Below, in pieces: positions 8,106-16,275 of a stretch of 64,000 nucleotides of DNA; position 1 is the first letter of the stretch, and every line of letters starts with the position of its first letter. The notes under the pieces are model-generated. The model had not been told where the DNA came from and made no database searches. It saw nothing but the letters and a program-made list of their open reading frames with translations. The stretch is from Castellaniella sp034675905. GTDB taxonomy: Bacteria > Pseudomonadota > Gammaproteobacteria > Burkholderiales > Burkholderiaceae_B. Both the position numbers and the translations under genes were made by a program. The stretch lies in assembly GCF_034675905.1 (NCBI RefSeq), contig NZ_JAUCCV010000005.1, positions 186,001 through 250,000 on the forward strand. Reading direction: 5' to 3'.

Positions 8106-9470
8106 TCAGCCAATCTGCATGGACGCTTCCGGATAGCGGACGCGGCTGTAGCGCTGGGTGCCCAGGTTGTAGACCAGGGTCAGCGGCCCCAGGCGGCCGA
8201 TGAACATCAGCAGCATCAGCAATATCTGGCTGGGCAGGCTGAGCGTGCGGGTCAGGTCGGGGCTCAAGCCGGTGGTGCTGAAGGCCGCCATGACTTCCAT
8301 GGCAATGGCGATAAAGGGCTGAGACTCGAACAGGCTGACCAGAAAGATGCCGACGCACACCAGCAGGCCTGACACCATCAGCAGGGCCAGGGCCTTGTGG
8401 ATGGTTTCCGGCGCGATCGTGCGGTGCATCAGCACGACTTCCTTGCGCTGCAGGACGTAGGTGCGCACGACCGCCAGCAGGATGATGAAGGTGCCCAGCT
8501 TGATCCCGCTGGCCGTCGACAGCGATCCGCCGCCGATGAACATCAGGGCCATCAACAGCAGGCGGGAACTGTCGCGCAGCTGGTCCACATCCATGCTGGC
8601 AAAACCGGCGGTGCGCGCGCCGACCACCTGGGTCCAGGCGGCCAGCCCCTGGCTGGGCAAGGGCAAGGACGCCAGCGTGGCAGGGTTCTGGGATTCAATC
8701 AGCCAGAACAGAGCCAGCGCGGCCAGATTCAGCACCAGCGTGCCGATCAGCATCAGGCGGGTGTAGTACGCCAGGGTATTCCAGGCCCGTTTGTGGTGGA
8801 TATCCGCCAGGACGCTGAAACCCAGGCCGCCCAGAATGATGCAGCCGGTGATGACGAACGTCGTGACCGGGTCCCCGGCGAATCCCGCCAGGCTATCGGG
8901 AAACAGTGTGATGCCCGCGTTGTTGAAGGCCGAGATGGCATGAAAGCCGGCCATCAGGAACGCATGTTCCAGCGTATCGTTGCGCCACCACCATAGAGTC
9001 AGGATCAGGATGGCCGCGCCTTCGATGGCCAGGGAAAACTTCAGGACCGTCAACGCCGTCTGGCGGATGCGCGCGACACTGGTCTGGTTGAAGGCCTCGA
9101 GGGCCAGGGCCTGGTATTTCAGGCTGACCCGTTTGCCCAGCGTCAGCGAGGCGATGATGGCAAAGGTGACGAAACCGATGCCGCCTATCTGCACCAGCCC
9201 CAGCACGACGGCCTGCCCCAGGTGACTCAAGTCCCGGGCGGGGTCGATCACCATCAGGCCGGTGACGGTCACCGAGGAGGCTGCGGTGAACAAGGCTTCG
9301 AACAGGCTGATGGGCCGTTGTTGCGCCGCCGGCAGCGACAGCAGCAGCGTGCCCAGCAGGATCAGCAGCAGAAAACTGCCGGCCAGGACGGCGGGCGGGC
9401 TGGCCTGCAGCTGCCCGGTATGCCGGGCACGGCGGTAAGCACGCAGGGGATGGACGGTCAGTCTGGCCAT
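8106..9470 (-). CDS. ktrB: Potassium uptake channel subunit, TrkH/KtrB family
   Basis: The 454-residue membrane protein is built of four repeated M1-P-M2 units. Four selectivity-loop segments are recognisable: TAASSVTVTGL, AISAFNNAGI, GARTAGFAS and AFSTTGLSPDL, each with the conserved glycine. It forms a K+ translocating channel driven by the membrane potential or Na+. It is transcribed after its cytosolic gating partner (9549-10136) with a 78-base gap. The length fits KtrB (about 450) better than the longer TrkH, although beta-proteobacterial genomes often call it trkH. Confidence 0.92.
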   Translation of the reverse strand: MARLTVHPLRAYRRARHTGQLQASPPAVLAGSFLLLILLGTLLLSLPAAQQRPISLFEALFTAASSVTVTGLMVIDPARDLSHLGQAVVLGLVQIGGIGFVTFAIIASLTLGKRVSLKYQALALEAFNQTSVARIRQTALTVLKFSLAIEGAAILILTLWWWRNDTLEHAFLMAGFHAISAFNNAGITLFPDSLAGFAGDPVTTFVITGCIILGGLGFSVLADIHHKRAWNTLAYYTRLMLIGTLVLNLAALALFWLIESQNPATLASLPLPSQGLAAWTQVVGARTAGFASMDVDQLRDSSRLLLMALMFIGGGSLSTASGIKLGTFIILLAVVRTYVLQRKEVVLMHRTIAPETIHKALALLMVSGLLVCVGIFLVSLFESQPFIAIAMEVMAAFSTTGLSPDLTRTLSLPSQILLMLLMFIGRLGPLTLVYNLGTQRYSRVRYPEASMQIG

Positions 9471-9548
9471 AGGACGGCGTCAGCTTAGTTTCGGGGCAGC
9501 CATCTTCAGTTGCTGCAGAGGACCAAAGAGAATCAGGGTATCCTTGGC

Positions 9549-10136
9549 CTACAGCACGAACTGGTCCGGCGGGTGGGGGGTGGCGATGCCCTTGCGTTTG
9601 ATCAGCAGCGCCTGGATCAGCCCTCTGGGTTCGGTCGTCAGGGCATCGCCCAGCGTGCGGCCGTTCAATTGCTCGCTGGCTTCGATTTCAACGACAAAAT
9701 CGCCATTGCCCAGCGCGATGTAGTCGTTGACCATGGGGTAGCTCAGCACCTGGGCGATGCGGATCCCCATTTCTTCCTCGGGGTGGATGACCCGGCTGAC
9801 GCCCAGTTTGGTCAGGATCAGGTGGTGGGCGCGGGACGAGGCCTTGACCCATAGTTCCTTGACTCCCAGGGATTTCAGATGCACCGTGCAGACCAGGCTG
9901 GATTGCAGGTCTTCACCGATGGCGACCAGGACGACGTCGTATTCATCCAAACCCAGTTCGGTCAAGGCGTTACGGTCGGTGACATCCGCGATGGCTGCGC
10001 GCGTCAGTTGTTCCGCATGCTGGTCGACCACGCGGTTGTCGGCGTCCACGCCCAGCACGGAGTGGCCCAGGCGCATCAGTTCCAATGAGGTGGCGGCGCC
10101 AAAGCGTCCCAGACCGATGACGGCGAATTGTCCCAT
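9549..10136 (-). CDS. ktrA: Potassium channel regulatory subunit, KtrA/TrkA family (RCK domain)
   Basis: The open frame extends upstream to 10358, but the conserved protein starts at MGQFAVIGLGRFGAA. A GGAGAGG ribosome binding site lies 11 bases before that ATG, giving 195 residues. The N-terminal half is a Rossmann-type RCK_N domain with GLGRFG and the acidic strand end VLGVDAD for nucleotide binding. The C-terminal part (from about residue 115) is the RCK_C domain. It forms a ring on the cytoplasmic face of the KtrB channel and gates it in response to nucleotide. First gene of the pair. Confidence 0.92.
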   Translation of the reverse strand: MGQFAVIGLGRFGAATSLELMRLGHSVLGVDADNRVVDQHAEQLTRAAIADVTDRNALTELGLDEYDVVLVAIGEDLQSSLVCTVHLKSLGVKELWVKASSRAHHLILTKLGVSRVIHPEEEMGIRIAQVLSYPMVNDYIALGNGDFVVEIEASEQLNGRTLGDALTTEPRGLIQALLIKRKGIATPHPPDQFVL

Positions 10137-10278
10137 GAGCTTGGCGACCTCTCCAATAGTCAGATGCTGAAAAATCTGGTAAAAACCCTGATGGATTTTT
10201 GTAAATTCTTGATGTCTGGATTGTGCGTTGCAGCAAACTGTGTCGCAGTTCCGATGTTCTCTGTTTTGATCGCATGAT

Positions 10279-11295
10279 ATGACAAGTTTGCTTGATCCGC
10301 TGCTGTTGGGCGATGTGTGGTTGCGCAACCGCGTCATCATGGCGCCGTCCGCTGGCATCCGGCCCGCCCAGGGGCGCGTGCCCAGTGATGCCTTGCGAGC
10401 GTATTACGCGCAACGAGCCACGGCGGGGCTGATCGTGACCGAAGCGGCATCGGTGTCTCCGCTGGGGCTTGGCTATCCGGACATGCCCGGCATCTGGAAT
10501 TCCGCCCAGGTCCAAGGCTGGCGCCGCGTCACCGAAGCCGTCCACGAGCGCGGCGGACGCATTTTTCTGCGCCTGTGGCATGCCGGCCGGGTATCCGACC
10601 CGGAATTCCTGTCGGGCGAGATGCCGGTGGCCCCCAGCGCCATCCCTTGCCGGAAAGCCGATACCTGCAGCCTGATGGATCCTGCCGACTATGTGGTGCC
10701 GCGCAGCCTGCATCCCGATGAAATCCGGCGCATCGTGGCCGACTTCGATCAGGCGGCCCGCTATGCGCGGCTGGCGGAATTCGACGGGGTGGAAATCCAT
10801 GCCGGCGACGGGTATCTGATCGATCAGTTTTTGCATGACGGCTCGAACCGCCGTCAGGATGAATACGGCGGCTCGGTGGGCAATCGCAGCCGTTTCTTGT
10901 TGGAGATCATCGATACTTGCATCGGTGTCTGGAGTGCGGGCCGTATTGGGGTGCATTTGTCGCCTCGGGGTGACCGGCACGATATGCGGGATGCGGATCC
11001 GGTGTCCTTGTACCGCCATGTCGCCAGCGAACTGGGCAAGCGGCATCTGGCGTTCATCTGTGTGCGCGAATATCCCGGCGCCGACGCGCTCACCCCGGTG
11101 ATCCGTCAGGCTTTTGGCGGGGCCTTGATCCTGAACGAAGGCTACGACCTGGGGTTGGCGCAGCAGGCGGTTGGAACCCGCGAGGGCGACGCGGTCGCGT
11201 TTGGCCGGGCGTTCGTGTCGAATCCGGACCTGGTGCAGCGTCTGACGGATGGCATTGCGCTGCGGCCTTGCGCCGAAACGGCGCCAGCGGCCTGA
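10279..11295 (+). CDS. Divergent Old Yellow Enzyme-family flavin oxidoreductase
   Basis: The 338-residue protein follows the OYE TIM barrel throughout: LLDPLLLGDVWLRNRVIMAP, YYAQRATAGLIVTEA, LWHAGR, DEYGGSVGNRSRFLLEII, SPRGD and AFGRAFVSNPDL. Family members use FMN and NAD(P)H to reduce enones, nitro-esters or maleimides. Key positions differ. The MAPMTR segment reads MAPSAG, the substrate-binding His-x-x-Asn pair reads HAGD (His174, Asp177), the FMN-site RLSP reads HLSP, and the C-terminus stops about 25 residues early without the usual tyrosine-containing tail. It is transcribed alone, divergent from ktrA. An imperfect GC-rich hairpin follows the stop. Confidence 0.85.
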   Translation: MTSLLDPLLLGDVWLRNRVIMAPSAGIRPAQGRVPSDALRAYYAQRATAGLIVTEAASVSPLGLGYPDMPGIWNSAQVQGWRRVTEAVHERGGRIFLRLWHAGRVSDPEFLSGEMPVAPSAIPCRKADTCSLMDPADYVVPRSLHPDEIRRIVADFDQAARYARLAEFDGVEIHAGDGYLIDQFLHDGSNRRQDEYGGSVGNRSRFLLEIIDTCIGVWSAGRIGVHLSPRGDRHDMRDADPVSLYRHVASELGKRHLAFICVREYPGADALTPVIRQAFGGALILNEGYDLGLAQQAVGTREGDAVAFGRAFVSNPDLVQRLTDGIALRPCAETAPAA

Positions 11296-11310
11296 GGGCG
11301 CAGTGAAACA

Positions 11311-11334
11311 GGGCAGGTGTGTCGCCACCTGCCC
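11311..11334. terminator. Hairpin between convergent OYE and YqeY-like genes
   Basis: A 9-bp perfect stem (GGGCAGGTG / CACCTGCCC) with a 6-base loop stands 15 bases after the OYE stop and 12 bases before the end of the convergent gene. There is no T-run, so it is at best a weak terminator or a transcript-end structure for both directions. Confidence 0.45.
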
Positions 11335-11345
11335 GCATCAAGGGA

Positions 11346-11807
11346 TCACTCTGCCAGGCGAGCCTTGACCTGAGCCGATACGGCAGCCATGTCGGCGCGT
11401 CCGGCCAGTGCGGTTTTCAGCTGCCCCATCATGGCGCCCATGGCGGCGCCCCCCTGCAAGCCCTTGGCTTGTACCTGCGACACGGCGGCGTCGATCGCGG
11501 CGGCGATTTCCTCCGGGCTGGCGCCTTGGGGCAGGAATTCCTTCAGGATGTCCAGTTCCGCGCGTTCCTGGTTGGCACTGTCCGTGCGTCCGGCGGAATC
11601 AAAGGCGGCAATCGATTCGCGGCGCTGCTTGGCCTGCTTTTCGATGATGGCGATGATCATGGCGTCGTCGAGCTCGATACGCTCGTCCACCATTTTTTGT
11701 TTCATGGCCGCCTGCAACAGACGCAACGTGCCCAGGCGCACGCTATCGTGCGCCCGCATGGCGGATTTGACGGCGTCGGAAATCTGACTGGCAAGGCCGG
11801 TGCTCAT
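11346..11807 (-). CDS. GatB/YqeY domain-containing protein
   Basis: The 153-residue protein has the full YqeY signature: RLGTLRLLQAAMKQKMVDERIELDD, ELDILKEFLPQGASPEEI, and the C-terminal helical segment GAAMGAMMGQLKTALAGRADMAAVSAQVKARL. It resembles the tail domain of the GatB subunit of tRNA amidotransferase, which binds tRNA. The freestanding protein's role is not established. In many proteobacteria it lies next to rpsU, but no rpsU is present here. Confidence 0.93.
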   Translation of the reverse strand: MSTGLASQISDAVKSAMRAHDSVRLGTLRLLQAAMKQKMVDERIELDDAMIIAIIEKQAKQRRESIAAFDSAGRTDSANQERAELDILKEFLPQGASPEEIAAAIDAAVSQVQAKGLQGGAAMGAMMGQLKTALAGRADMAAVSAQVKARLAE

Positions 11808-11879
11808 GAGTGGTGTCCTATGGGGTTGGTAAAGCGGTATTTTAGCGTTTGCGATGTGGCCGAATCAGGCCTGTGGTGA

Positions 11880-12665
11880 TCAGCGTACCCGTTCGGCCGC
11901 CGGCAGGCGCCAATCATGCCGTTCGGTCGCTTGGCCGGCTGCGTCATAGCTCTGTTCGCTGAACAGCGTTGCGCCGTCAGCCTGGATGGCGATCAGAGTG
12001 GAACATCGCGTGCCGTAGTCCGGGCTGATGATGAAAGGACTGCTGAGCAGTTGCTCCCGCGCCGCCGCAAGCCCGGTGTCGGGCAAGTCTTGCGCCCGAG
12101 CCTGCGTGGTGTCGTGCAGCAGCGCGAAGACCTCGTCGGGCGACTGCGCCCAGCGGGCAGCAGGCAGGGCGTCCAGCGCTTCGCGCAGACGCCTGGATTT
12201 GGGCCAAGGCGTGTCCAGCAGGTGGTTGGACAGCACGTAGCGCCCCGGCGGCAACGCCCGGGGGCTGCCGGCAGGATCCCGGTTGCCCAGATACCAAGCC
12301 TGGTGTGCATCGCCCGTGATCAGGTTGAAGCCGGCCCAGTCTTCCGCCCGGCGGGCGATCGCCTGACTATAATCGGCGGCAGAGGCCGAACCCAGCAGAT
12401 AGTCCCGCACCAATACCCCTCTGGAAGGCGCGTGCGGCGGCGTCGGCAGGCCCGGCTCGCGATAATTGGTCAGCAGGGCGAAACGACCGCCGGCCGCCCA
12501 GCCCAGCCAGGCGCCGCCGGCGTTCAGGTCCTGTCCGGCGATGACATCGGGGCGGGCGGGCCAGGGGCCGGCCGCCCGCGTGGGGCGGGCATGGAATTCA
12601 TCCCGGTTGGCGGCGATCAGAACCGGCCATTGCGGATGGCCCAGCGATAAATAGGCGATGCACAT
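11880..12665 (-). CDS. NRDE (TANGO2-like) family protein
   Basis: The start at ATG 12665 gives MCIAYL with Cys at position 2, the conserved N-terminal cysteine of this family. The longer frame from 12674 would need a TTG and bury that cysteine. The name-giving motif ANRDEFHARPT is followed by AGQDLNAGGAWLGW and FALLTNYREP. Eukaryotic TANGO2 is linked to heme or lipid handling, but the bacterial function is uncertain. The 261-residue length is normal. The gene's start overlaps the start of the divergent gene at 12658 by 8 bases. Confidence 0.9.
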   Translation of the reverse strand: MCIAYLSLGHPQWPVLIAANRDEFHARPTRAAGPWPARPDVIAGQDLNAGGAWLGWAAGGRFALLTNYREPGLPTPPHAPSRGVLVRDYLLGSASAADYSQAIARRAEDWAGFNLITGDAHQAWYLGNRDPAGSPRALPPGRYVLSNHLLDTPWPKSRRLREALDALPAARWAQSPDEVFALLHDTTQARAQDLPDTGLAAAREQLLSSPFIISPDYGTRCSTLIAIQADGATLFSEQSYDAAGQATERHDWRLPAAERVR

Positions 12666-13107
12666 GACGCACAATATACTCGTCCGGCTGCTGGTCCTGG
12701 GATTGGCGGCTGCATGGTCCGGCCCGGCAGCGGTGGCGGCGGCGGATCAGGCCTGGACCCGTGACCAGGTCAGCCAGGGCCTGCAAGCCGTGGATCGGGC
12801 CGTGTCCGTGGTCTTTCAGCCCCGAAAAACGGATGCGCCCATTCCCGCAGGGGCGCGCATCACCCGTGTCTATGCGTCGCGCAGCTACGACAGCCCCGCG
12901 CAGATTGCGACGGAGCTATGCTGGGGGTCCGAACAAGGGCCCTGCGTACCTTTGCAGGGCTCGCATCTGAATACGCGTGCATTTGAAGGGCGTTCCGCCC
13001 AAGCGCCGCTGCTGCTCAGGCACCGGGTGCTGCGCTGGGGCAATGGCAGCCCGCCCGTGTTTGTGCGGGGAACGGTAACGGTCTGGTACGCCACCGGACA
13101 GCCTTAG
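12658..13107 (+). CDS. Small secreted protein, FlhE-like
   Basis: The 149-residue product has a signal peptide (hydrophobic core LLVLGLAAAWSGPAAVAAA, cut near residue 29). The mature part has GARITRVYASRSY, ELCWGSEQGPCVPLQG, TRAFEG, and a C-terminal TVTVWY strand. The order of an LC...C-PL-G segment, an AF step and a final hydrophobic strand resembles the periplasmic flagellar protein FlhE, which guards against proton leak through the flagellar export apparatus. No flagellar gene lies nearby, so this is a resemblance, not a firm call. The ATG at 12664 is an alternative start. Confidence 0.55.
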   Translation: MHMTHNILVRLLVLGLAAAWSGPAAVAAADQAWTRDQVSQGLQAVDRAVSVVFQPRKTDAPIPAGARITRVYASRSYDSPAQIATELCWGSEQGPCVPLQGSHLNTRAFEGRSAQAPLLLRHRVLRWGNGSPPVFVRGTVTVWYATGQP

Positions 13108-13108
13108 C

Positions 13109-13136
13109 TTGGTGTTCAGTGGCCTCGGGTTATACT
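13109..13136 (+). promoter_or_regulatory. Predicted sigma-70 promoter of fabA-fabB
   Basis: A -35-like TTGGTG at 13109 and a good -10 TATACT at 13131 are separated by 16 bases, directly after the stop of the FlhE-like gene. Transcription would begin near 13143, leaving a leader of about 70 bases before the fabA ATG. Seen by eye only. Confidence 0.45.
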
Positions 13137-13214
13137 GCTAGGCTTACTTACTTTGTAGGCTTGCGCCTGACGCTGGGCGCAGCCGCTGGCAGACCGGTTT
13201 TGACACGGGGCATC

Positions 13215-13727
13215 ATGGAAAAAAACAGCTACAGCTACGACGAATTGCTGGCATGCGGGCGCGGGGAACTCTTTGGGCCGGGCAATGCTCAATTGCCGCT
13301 GCCACCCATGTTGATGTGTGATCGCATCGTGCATATCGACGACCAGGGCGGTTCGCATGGAAAAGGCGAAATCATCGCCGAACTCGACATCCGACCCGAT
13401 TTATGGTTTTTCGGTTGCCACTTCCAGGGCGATCCGGTCATGCCGGGCTGTCTGGGACTGGACGCCATGTGGCAGTTGGTGGGTTTCTTCCTGGGTTGCT
13501 GCGGCGGCCAGGGACGTGGCCGCGCCCTGGGTGTGGGCGAAGTCAAATTCACCGGTCAGGTCTTGCCGACGGCACATAAAGTGCGCTATCACATCGACAT
13601 GAAACGCGTCATGATGCGCAAGCTCGTCATGGGGATTGCCGACGCGCGCATGGAAGTCGACGGCCACGAAATCTACGTGGCTCATGATCTGCGGGTGGGG
13701 CTTTTCACTCGCACGGACAATTTCTAG
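13215..13727 (+). CDS. fabA: 3-hydroxydecanoyl-ACP dehydratase/isomerase
   Basis: The start is set at 13215 (MEKNSYSYDELL), matching the family N-terminus. The frame is open upstream to 13119, but that part has no homology. FabA dehydrates 3-hydroxydecanoyl-ACP and isomerises the trans-2 to the cis-3 product, the branch point to unsaturated fatty acids. The active-site histidine (FFGCHFQGDPVMPG, His69) and aspartate (LGLDAMWQ, Asp83) are present in the 170-residue hot-dog fold. fabB follows after 11 bases, preceded by an AGGAGG site, so the two form the usual fabAB operon. Confidence 0.97.
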   Translation: MEKNSYSYDELLACGRGELFGPGNAQLPLPPMLMCDRIVHIDDQGGSHGKGEIIAELDIRPDLWFFGCHFQGDPVMPGCLGLDAMWQLVGFFLGCCGGQGRGRALGVGEVKFTGQVLPTAHKVRYHIDMKRVMMRKLVMGIADARMEVDGHEIYVAHDLRVGLFTRTDNF

Positions 13728-13738
13728 GAGGCTCGATT

Positions 13739-14959
13739 ATGCGTCGCGTGGTCATCACCGGCATGGGCATCGTATCCAGCCTGGGCAATAATCAGTCCGA
13801 AGTCCTCGACAGCCTGCGTACAGGCCGTTCCGGCATTACCTATCAACCCGAATACGCTGCACAGGGGCTGCGTTCCCATGTGGCGGGTTCCGTGCATCTG
13901 GATGCGCTCGACAAGATCGACCGCAAGCTCAGCCGCTTCATGGCCGATGGCCATGCCTATGCCTGGCTGGCGATGCAGGAAGCCATCCAGGACGCCGGTC
14001 TGACGCCGGAACTGGTGTCCAATCCGCGCACCGGCCTGATCGTCGGCGCGGGTGGCGCATCGCATTCCGCCATCAATGATGGCATCCAGACCCTGCACGA
14101 AAAAGGTGTGCGCCGCGTCGGCCCCTACATGGTCACCAAGGCCATGGCCAGCGGCGTGTCCGCTTGCCTGGCGACCGGCGCCCAGATCAAGGGCGTGAAC
14201 TATTCCATCAGTTCGGCGTGCTCCACCAGTGCGCATTGCATCGGCAATGCCGTGGAACAGATCCAGCTGGGCAAACAAGACATCGTCTTTGCCGGCGGCG
14301 CGGAAGAAGAACACTGGTCCCTGTCCTTCATGTTCGACGCCATGGGGGCTTTGTCCACCCGCTATAACGACACCCCTGAACGCGCTTCCCGTACCTACGA
14401 CGCAGACCGTGACGGCTTCGTGATTTCCGGCGGCGGCGGCATTGTCGTCGTCGAGGAATACGAACACGCCAAGGCCCGGGGCGCCCATATCCTGGCGGAA
14501 ATCGTCGGCTACGGCGCGACGTCCGACGGCTACGACATGGTTGCGCCGTCCGGCGAAGGCGCCGAACGCTGCATGCGCCAGGCGCTGGCGGGTTTTCAGG
14601 GCAAGGTCGACTACATCAACACCCATGGCACCAGCACGCCGGTGGGCGACGTCAAAGAACTGGAAGCCATCCGCGCGGTATTCGGCGACGAAGACCAGCC
14701 CTGGATCGCGTCGACCAAGTCCTTGTCCGGTCATGCCCTGGGGGCAGCCGGCGTGAACGAAGCCGTCTATACCCTGCTGATGATGAAGCACGGTTTCGTG
14801 GCGGCATCGGCCAATATCGACACGTTGGACCCGGTCGCGGAAGGCATGAACATCTTGCGCGAAACCGTGGCTCAGGCCGATATCCAGACGGCCTTGTCCA
14901 ATAGCTTCGGCTTTGGCGGCACCAATGCCACGCTGGTATTTTCACGCGTGGGGCTGTAA
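13739..14959 (+). CDS. fabB: 3-oxoacyl-ACP synthase I
   Basis: The 406-residue thiolase-fold condensing enzyme has the active-site Cys161 in SISSACSTSAHCIGNA, the two catalytic histidines His296 (NTHGTSTPVGD) and His332 (SGHALGAAG), and the C-terminal NSFGFGGTNATLVF. FabB extends the cis-3-decenoyl-ACP made by FabA, and the adjacency supports FabB rather than FabF. A strong AGGAGG ribosome binding site precedes the ATG, and a perfect terminator stem follows. Confidence 0.96.
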   Translation: MRRVVITGMGIVSSLGNNQSEVLDSLRTGRSGITYQPEYAAQGLRSHVAGSVHLDALDKIDRKLSRFMADGHAYAWLAMQEAIQDAGLTPELVSNPRTGLIVGAGGASHSAINDGIQTLHEKGVRRVGPYMVTKAMASGVSACLATGAQIKGVNYSISSACSTSAHCIGNAVEQIQLGKQDIVFAGGAEEEHWSLSFMFDAMGALSTRYNDTPERASRTYDADRDGFVISGGGGIVVVEEYEHAKARGAHILAEIVGYGATSDGYDMVAPSGEGAERCMRQALAGFQGKVDYINTHGTSTPVGDVKELEAIRAVFGDEDQPWIASTKSLSGHALGAAGVNEAVYTLLMMKHGFVAASANIDTLDPVAEGMNILRETVAQADIQTALSNSFGFGGTNATLVFSRVGL

Positions 14960-14985
14960 CACCGTTTCGTCCAGTTCAGCCTATA

Positions 14986-15021
14986 AAAACGGCCTGCGAT
15001 GGTGACATCGCAGGCCGTTTT
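14986..15021. terminator. Rho-independent terminator shared by fabB and the convergent MFS gene
   Basis: A perfect 16-bp stem with a 4-base loop (GTGA) starts with AAAA and ends with TTTT. It is therefore a terminator in both directions, placed between the fabB stop and the end of the minus-strand transporter. Confidence 0.92.
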
Positions 15022-15036
15022 GTGTTGGCAGGAAAA

Positions 15037-16275
15037 CTACCCGGCAGCGTGCGGCGAGGCGGGCACGGCGGCGCCATCCGTGACTGAGTGCGCCTGCACC
15101 AGCGCATTGCGCCCGGCATACCAGCCGGCCAAGGCGGTCGCCAGCCCCAGGATGCCGATCAATCCTGTCGCTGCGCGAAAGCTGCCGGTCCAGGCGAACA
15201 GCACCCCGATCAACAGCGGCCCGCTGGCGGCCAGCATATAACCGGTCGTCTGCGCCATGCTGGACAGGTGGGCTGCCACGTGCGCATCGCGGGACCGCAG
15301 CACGATCAGCATCAGGGCCAGCGCAAACAGGCCGCCCTGTCCCAGGCCCTGGATGATGGCCAGCGGCCAGACCGCCCAGGCAGGACCCAGCACCATGCCG
15401 ATCAGAGCCCCTGTGGCAATGGCTGCCAGCCAGACGGCCAGGCTGCGCTGGTCGCGGCCTCGCGCTGCCAGCATGGGCGCCAACAGGCAGGAAACCACTT
15501 GCAGCAAAATGGAAACGGAAGTGATCAGGCCGGCCTCGGTGCCGCTCAAGCCCCGGTCACGCAGCATGGGCGCCATCCAGCCCAGCACGCAATAGGCCAG
15601 GGCGGACTGCAGCCCCATGAACAGCGTGACCGCCCAGGCCAGACGATCACGGCGCAGCCCCCTGACCGGCAGGATATGAGGGCCGCTGGTGCGGCGTATA
15701 CCGGCTTTCCAGGCGACCGGCGCCCAGGCCAGCAGCGCCAGCAATGCCGGGATGGACCAGAAGGCCAGACCCCAGGCCCATTGCCCCTGCAGCGCGTGCG
15801 TCAAGGGCAGGGTCGTGGCGGCCGCCAGGGCGGCGCCGCCGACCAGGCTCATGGTGTAGAGCCCCGTCATCAGCGCTGCGCGATCGGAAAAATCCCGCTT
15901 GACCAGGCTGGGCAGCAATACATTGCCCAGTGCAATGCCTGCTCCGCCCAGCGCAGTGCCCAGAAACAGGCCGGTGGCGTCCAGCACGCCGCGCAGCGCT
16001 GTGCCGATCAGGATCAGCAGCAGCACCAGCAGCAGCGTGCGTTCTACCCCGATACGCTGGGCGCAGCGCGGCGCCAGCGGGGCAAAAATCCCCATGCACA
16101 GGACCGGCAGCGTGGTCAGATAGCCGGCCATGGCCGCCGACAGTCCCAGCCCTTGGCTGATATCCGGCAGCAGGACGGCTGTGCTGGGGAACAGCGGCCG
16201 CAGATTGGCCGCCAGCAATAACAGGCTGGCAGCCATCAGCCAGCGCCCCGGCGCGATGGTTGGAGCGGCGCTCAT
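15037..16275 (-). CDS. MFS transporter, CynX/NimT family
   Basis: The true start is ATG 16275 (MSAAPTIAPGRWLM), giving 412 residues. The frame upstream to 16548 is only an open shadow under the neighbouring gene. Twelve hydrophobic helices are seen. The N-terminal part LLAANLRPLFPSTAVLLPDI and the segment LTTLPVLCMGIFAPLAPRCAQRIGVER match the cyanate/2-nitroimidazole transporter group (CynX/NimT/YycB). The start overlaps the stop of the upstream Fsr-like gene (ATGA), so the two are coupled. No cyanase or carbonic anhydrase gene lies nearby, so cyanate need not be the substrate. Confidence 0.9.
   Translation of the reverse strand: MSAAPTIAPGRWLMAASLLLLAANLRPLFPSTAVLLPDISQGLGLSAAMAGYLTTLPVLCMGIFAPLAPRCAQRIGVERTLLLVLLLILIGTALRGVLDATGLFLGTALGGAGIALGNVLLPSLVKRDFSDRAALMTGLYTMSLVGGAALAAATTLPLTHALQGQWAWGLAFWSIPALLALLAWAPVAWKAGIRRTSGPHILPVRGLRRDRLAWAVTLFMGLQSALAYCVLGWMAPMLRDRGLSGTEAGLITSVSILLQVVSCLLAPMLAARGRDQRSLAVWLAAIATGALIGMVLGPAWAVWPLAIIQGLGQGGLFALALMLIVLRSRDAHVAAHLSSMAQTTGYMLAASGPLLIGVLFAWTGSFRAATGLIGILGLATALAGWYAGRNALVQAHSVTDGAAVPASPHAAG

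Noticed and set aside
9970..11328. A 452-residue minus-strand open frame opposite the OYE gene
   Set aside because: It overlaps the OYE gene, which has clear family motifs, and also runs into ktrA. Its amino-acid pattern is that of a shadow frame.
13724..14791. A 355-residue minus-strand open frame opposite fabB
   Set aside because: Antisense to fabB and not recognisable. The sense protein is certain.
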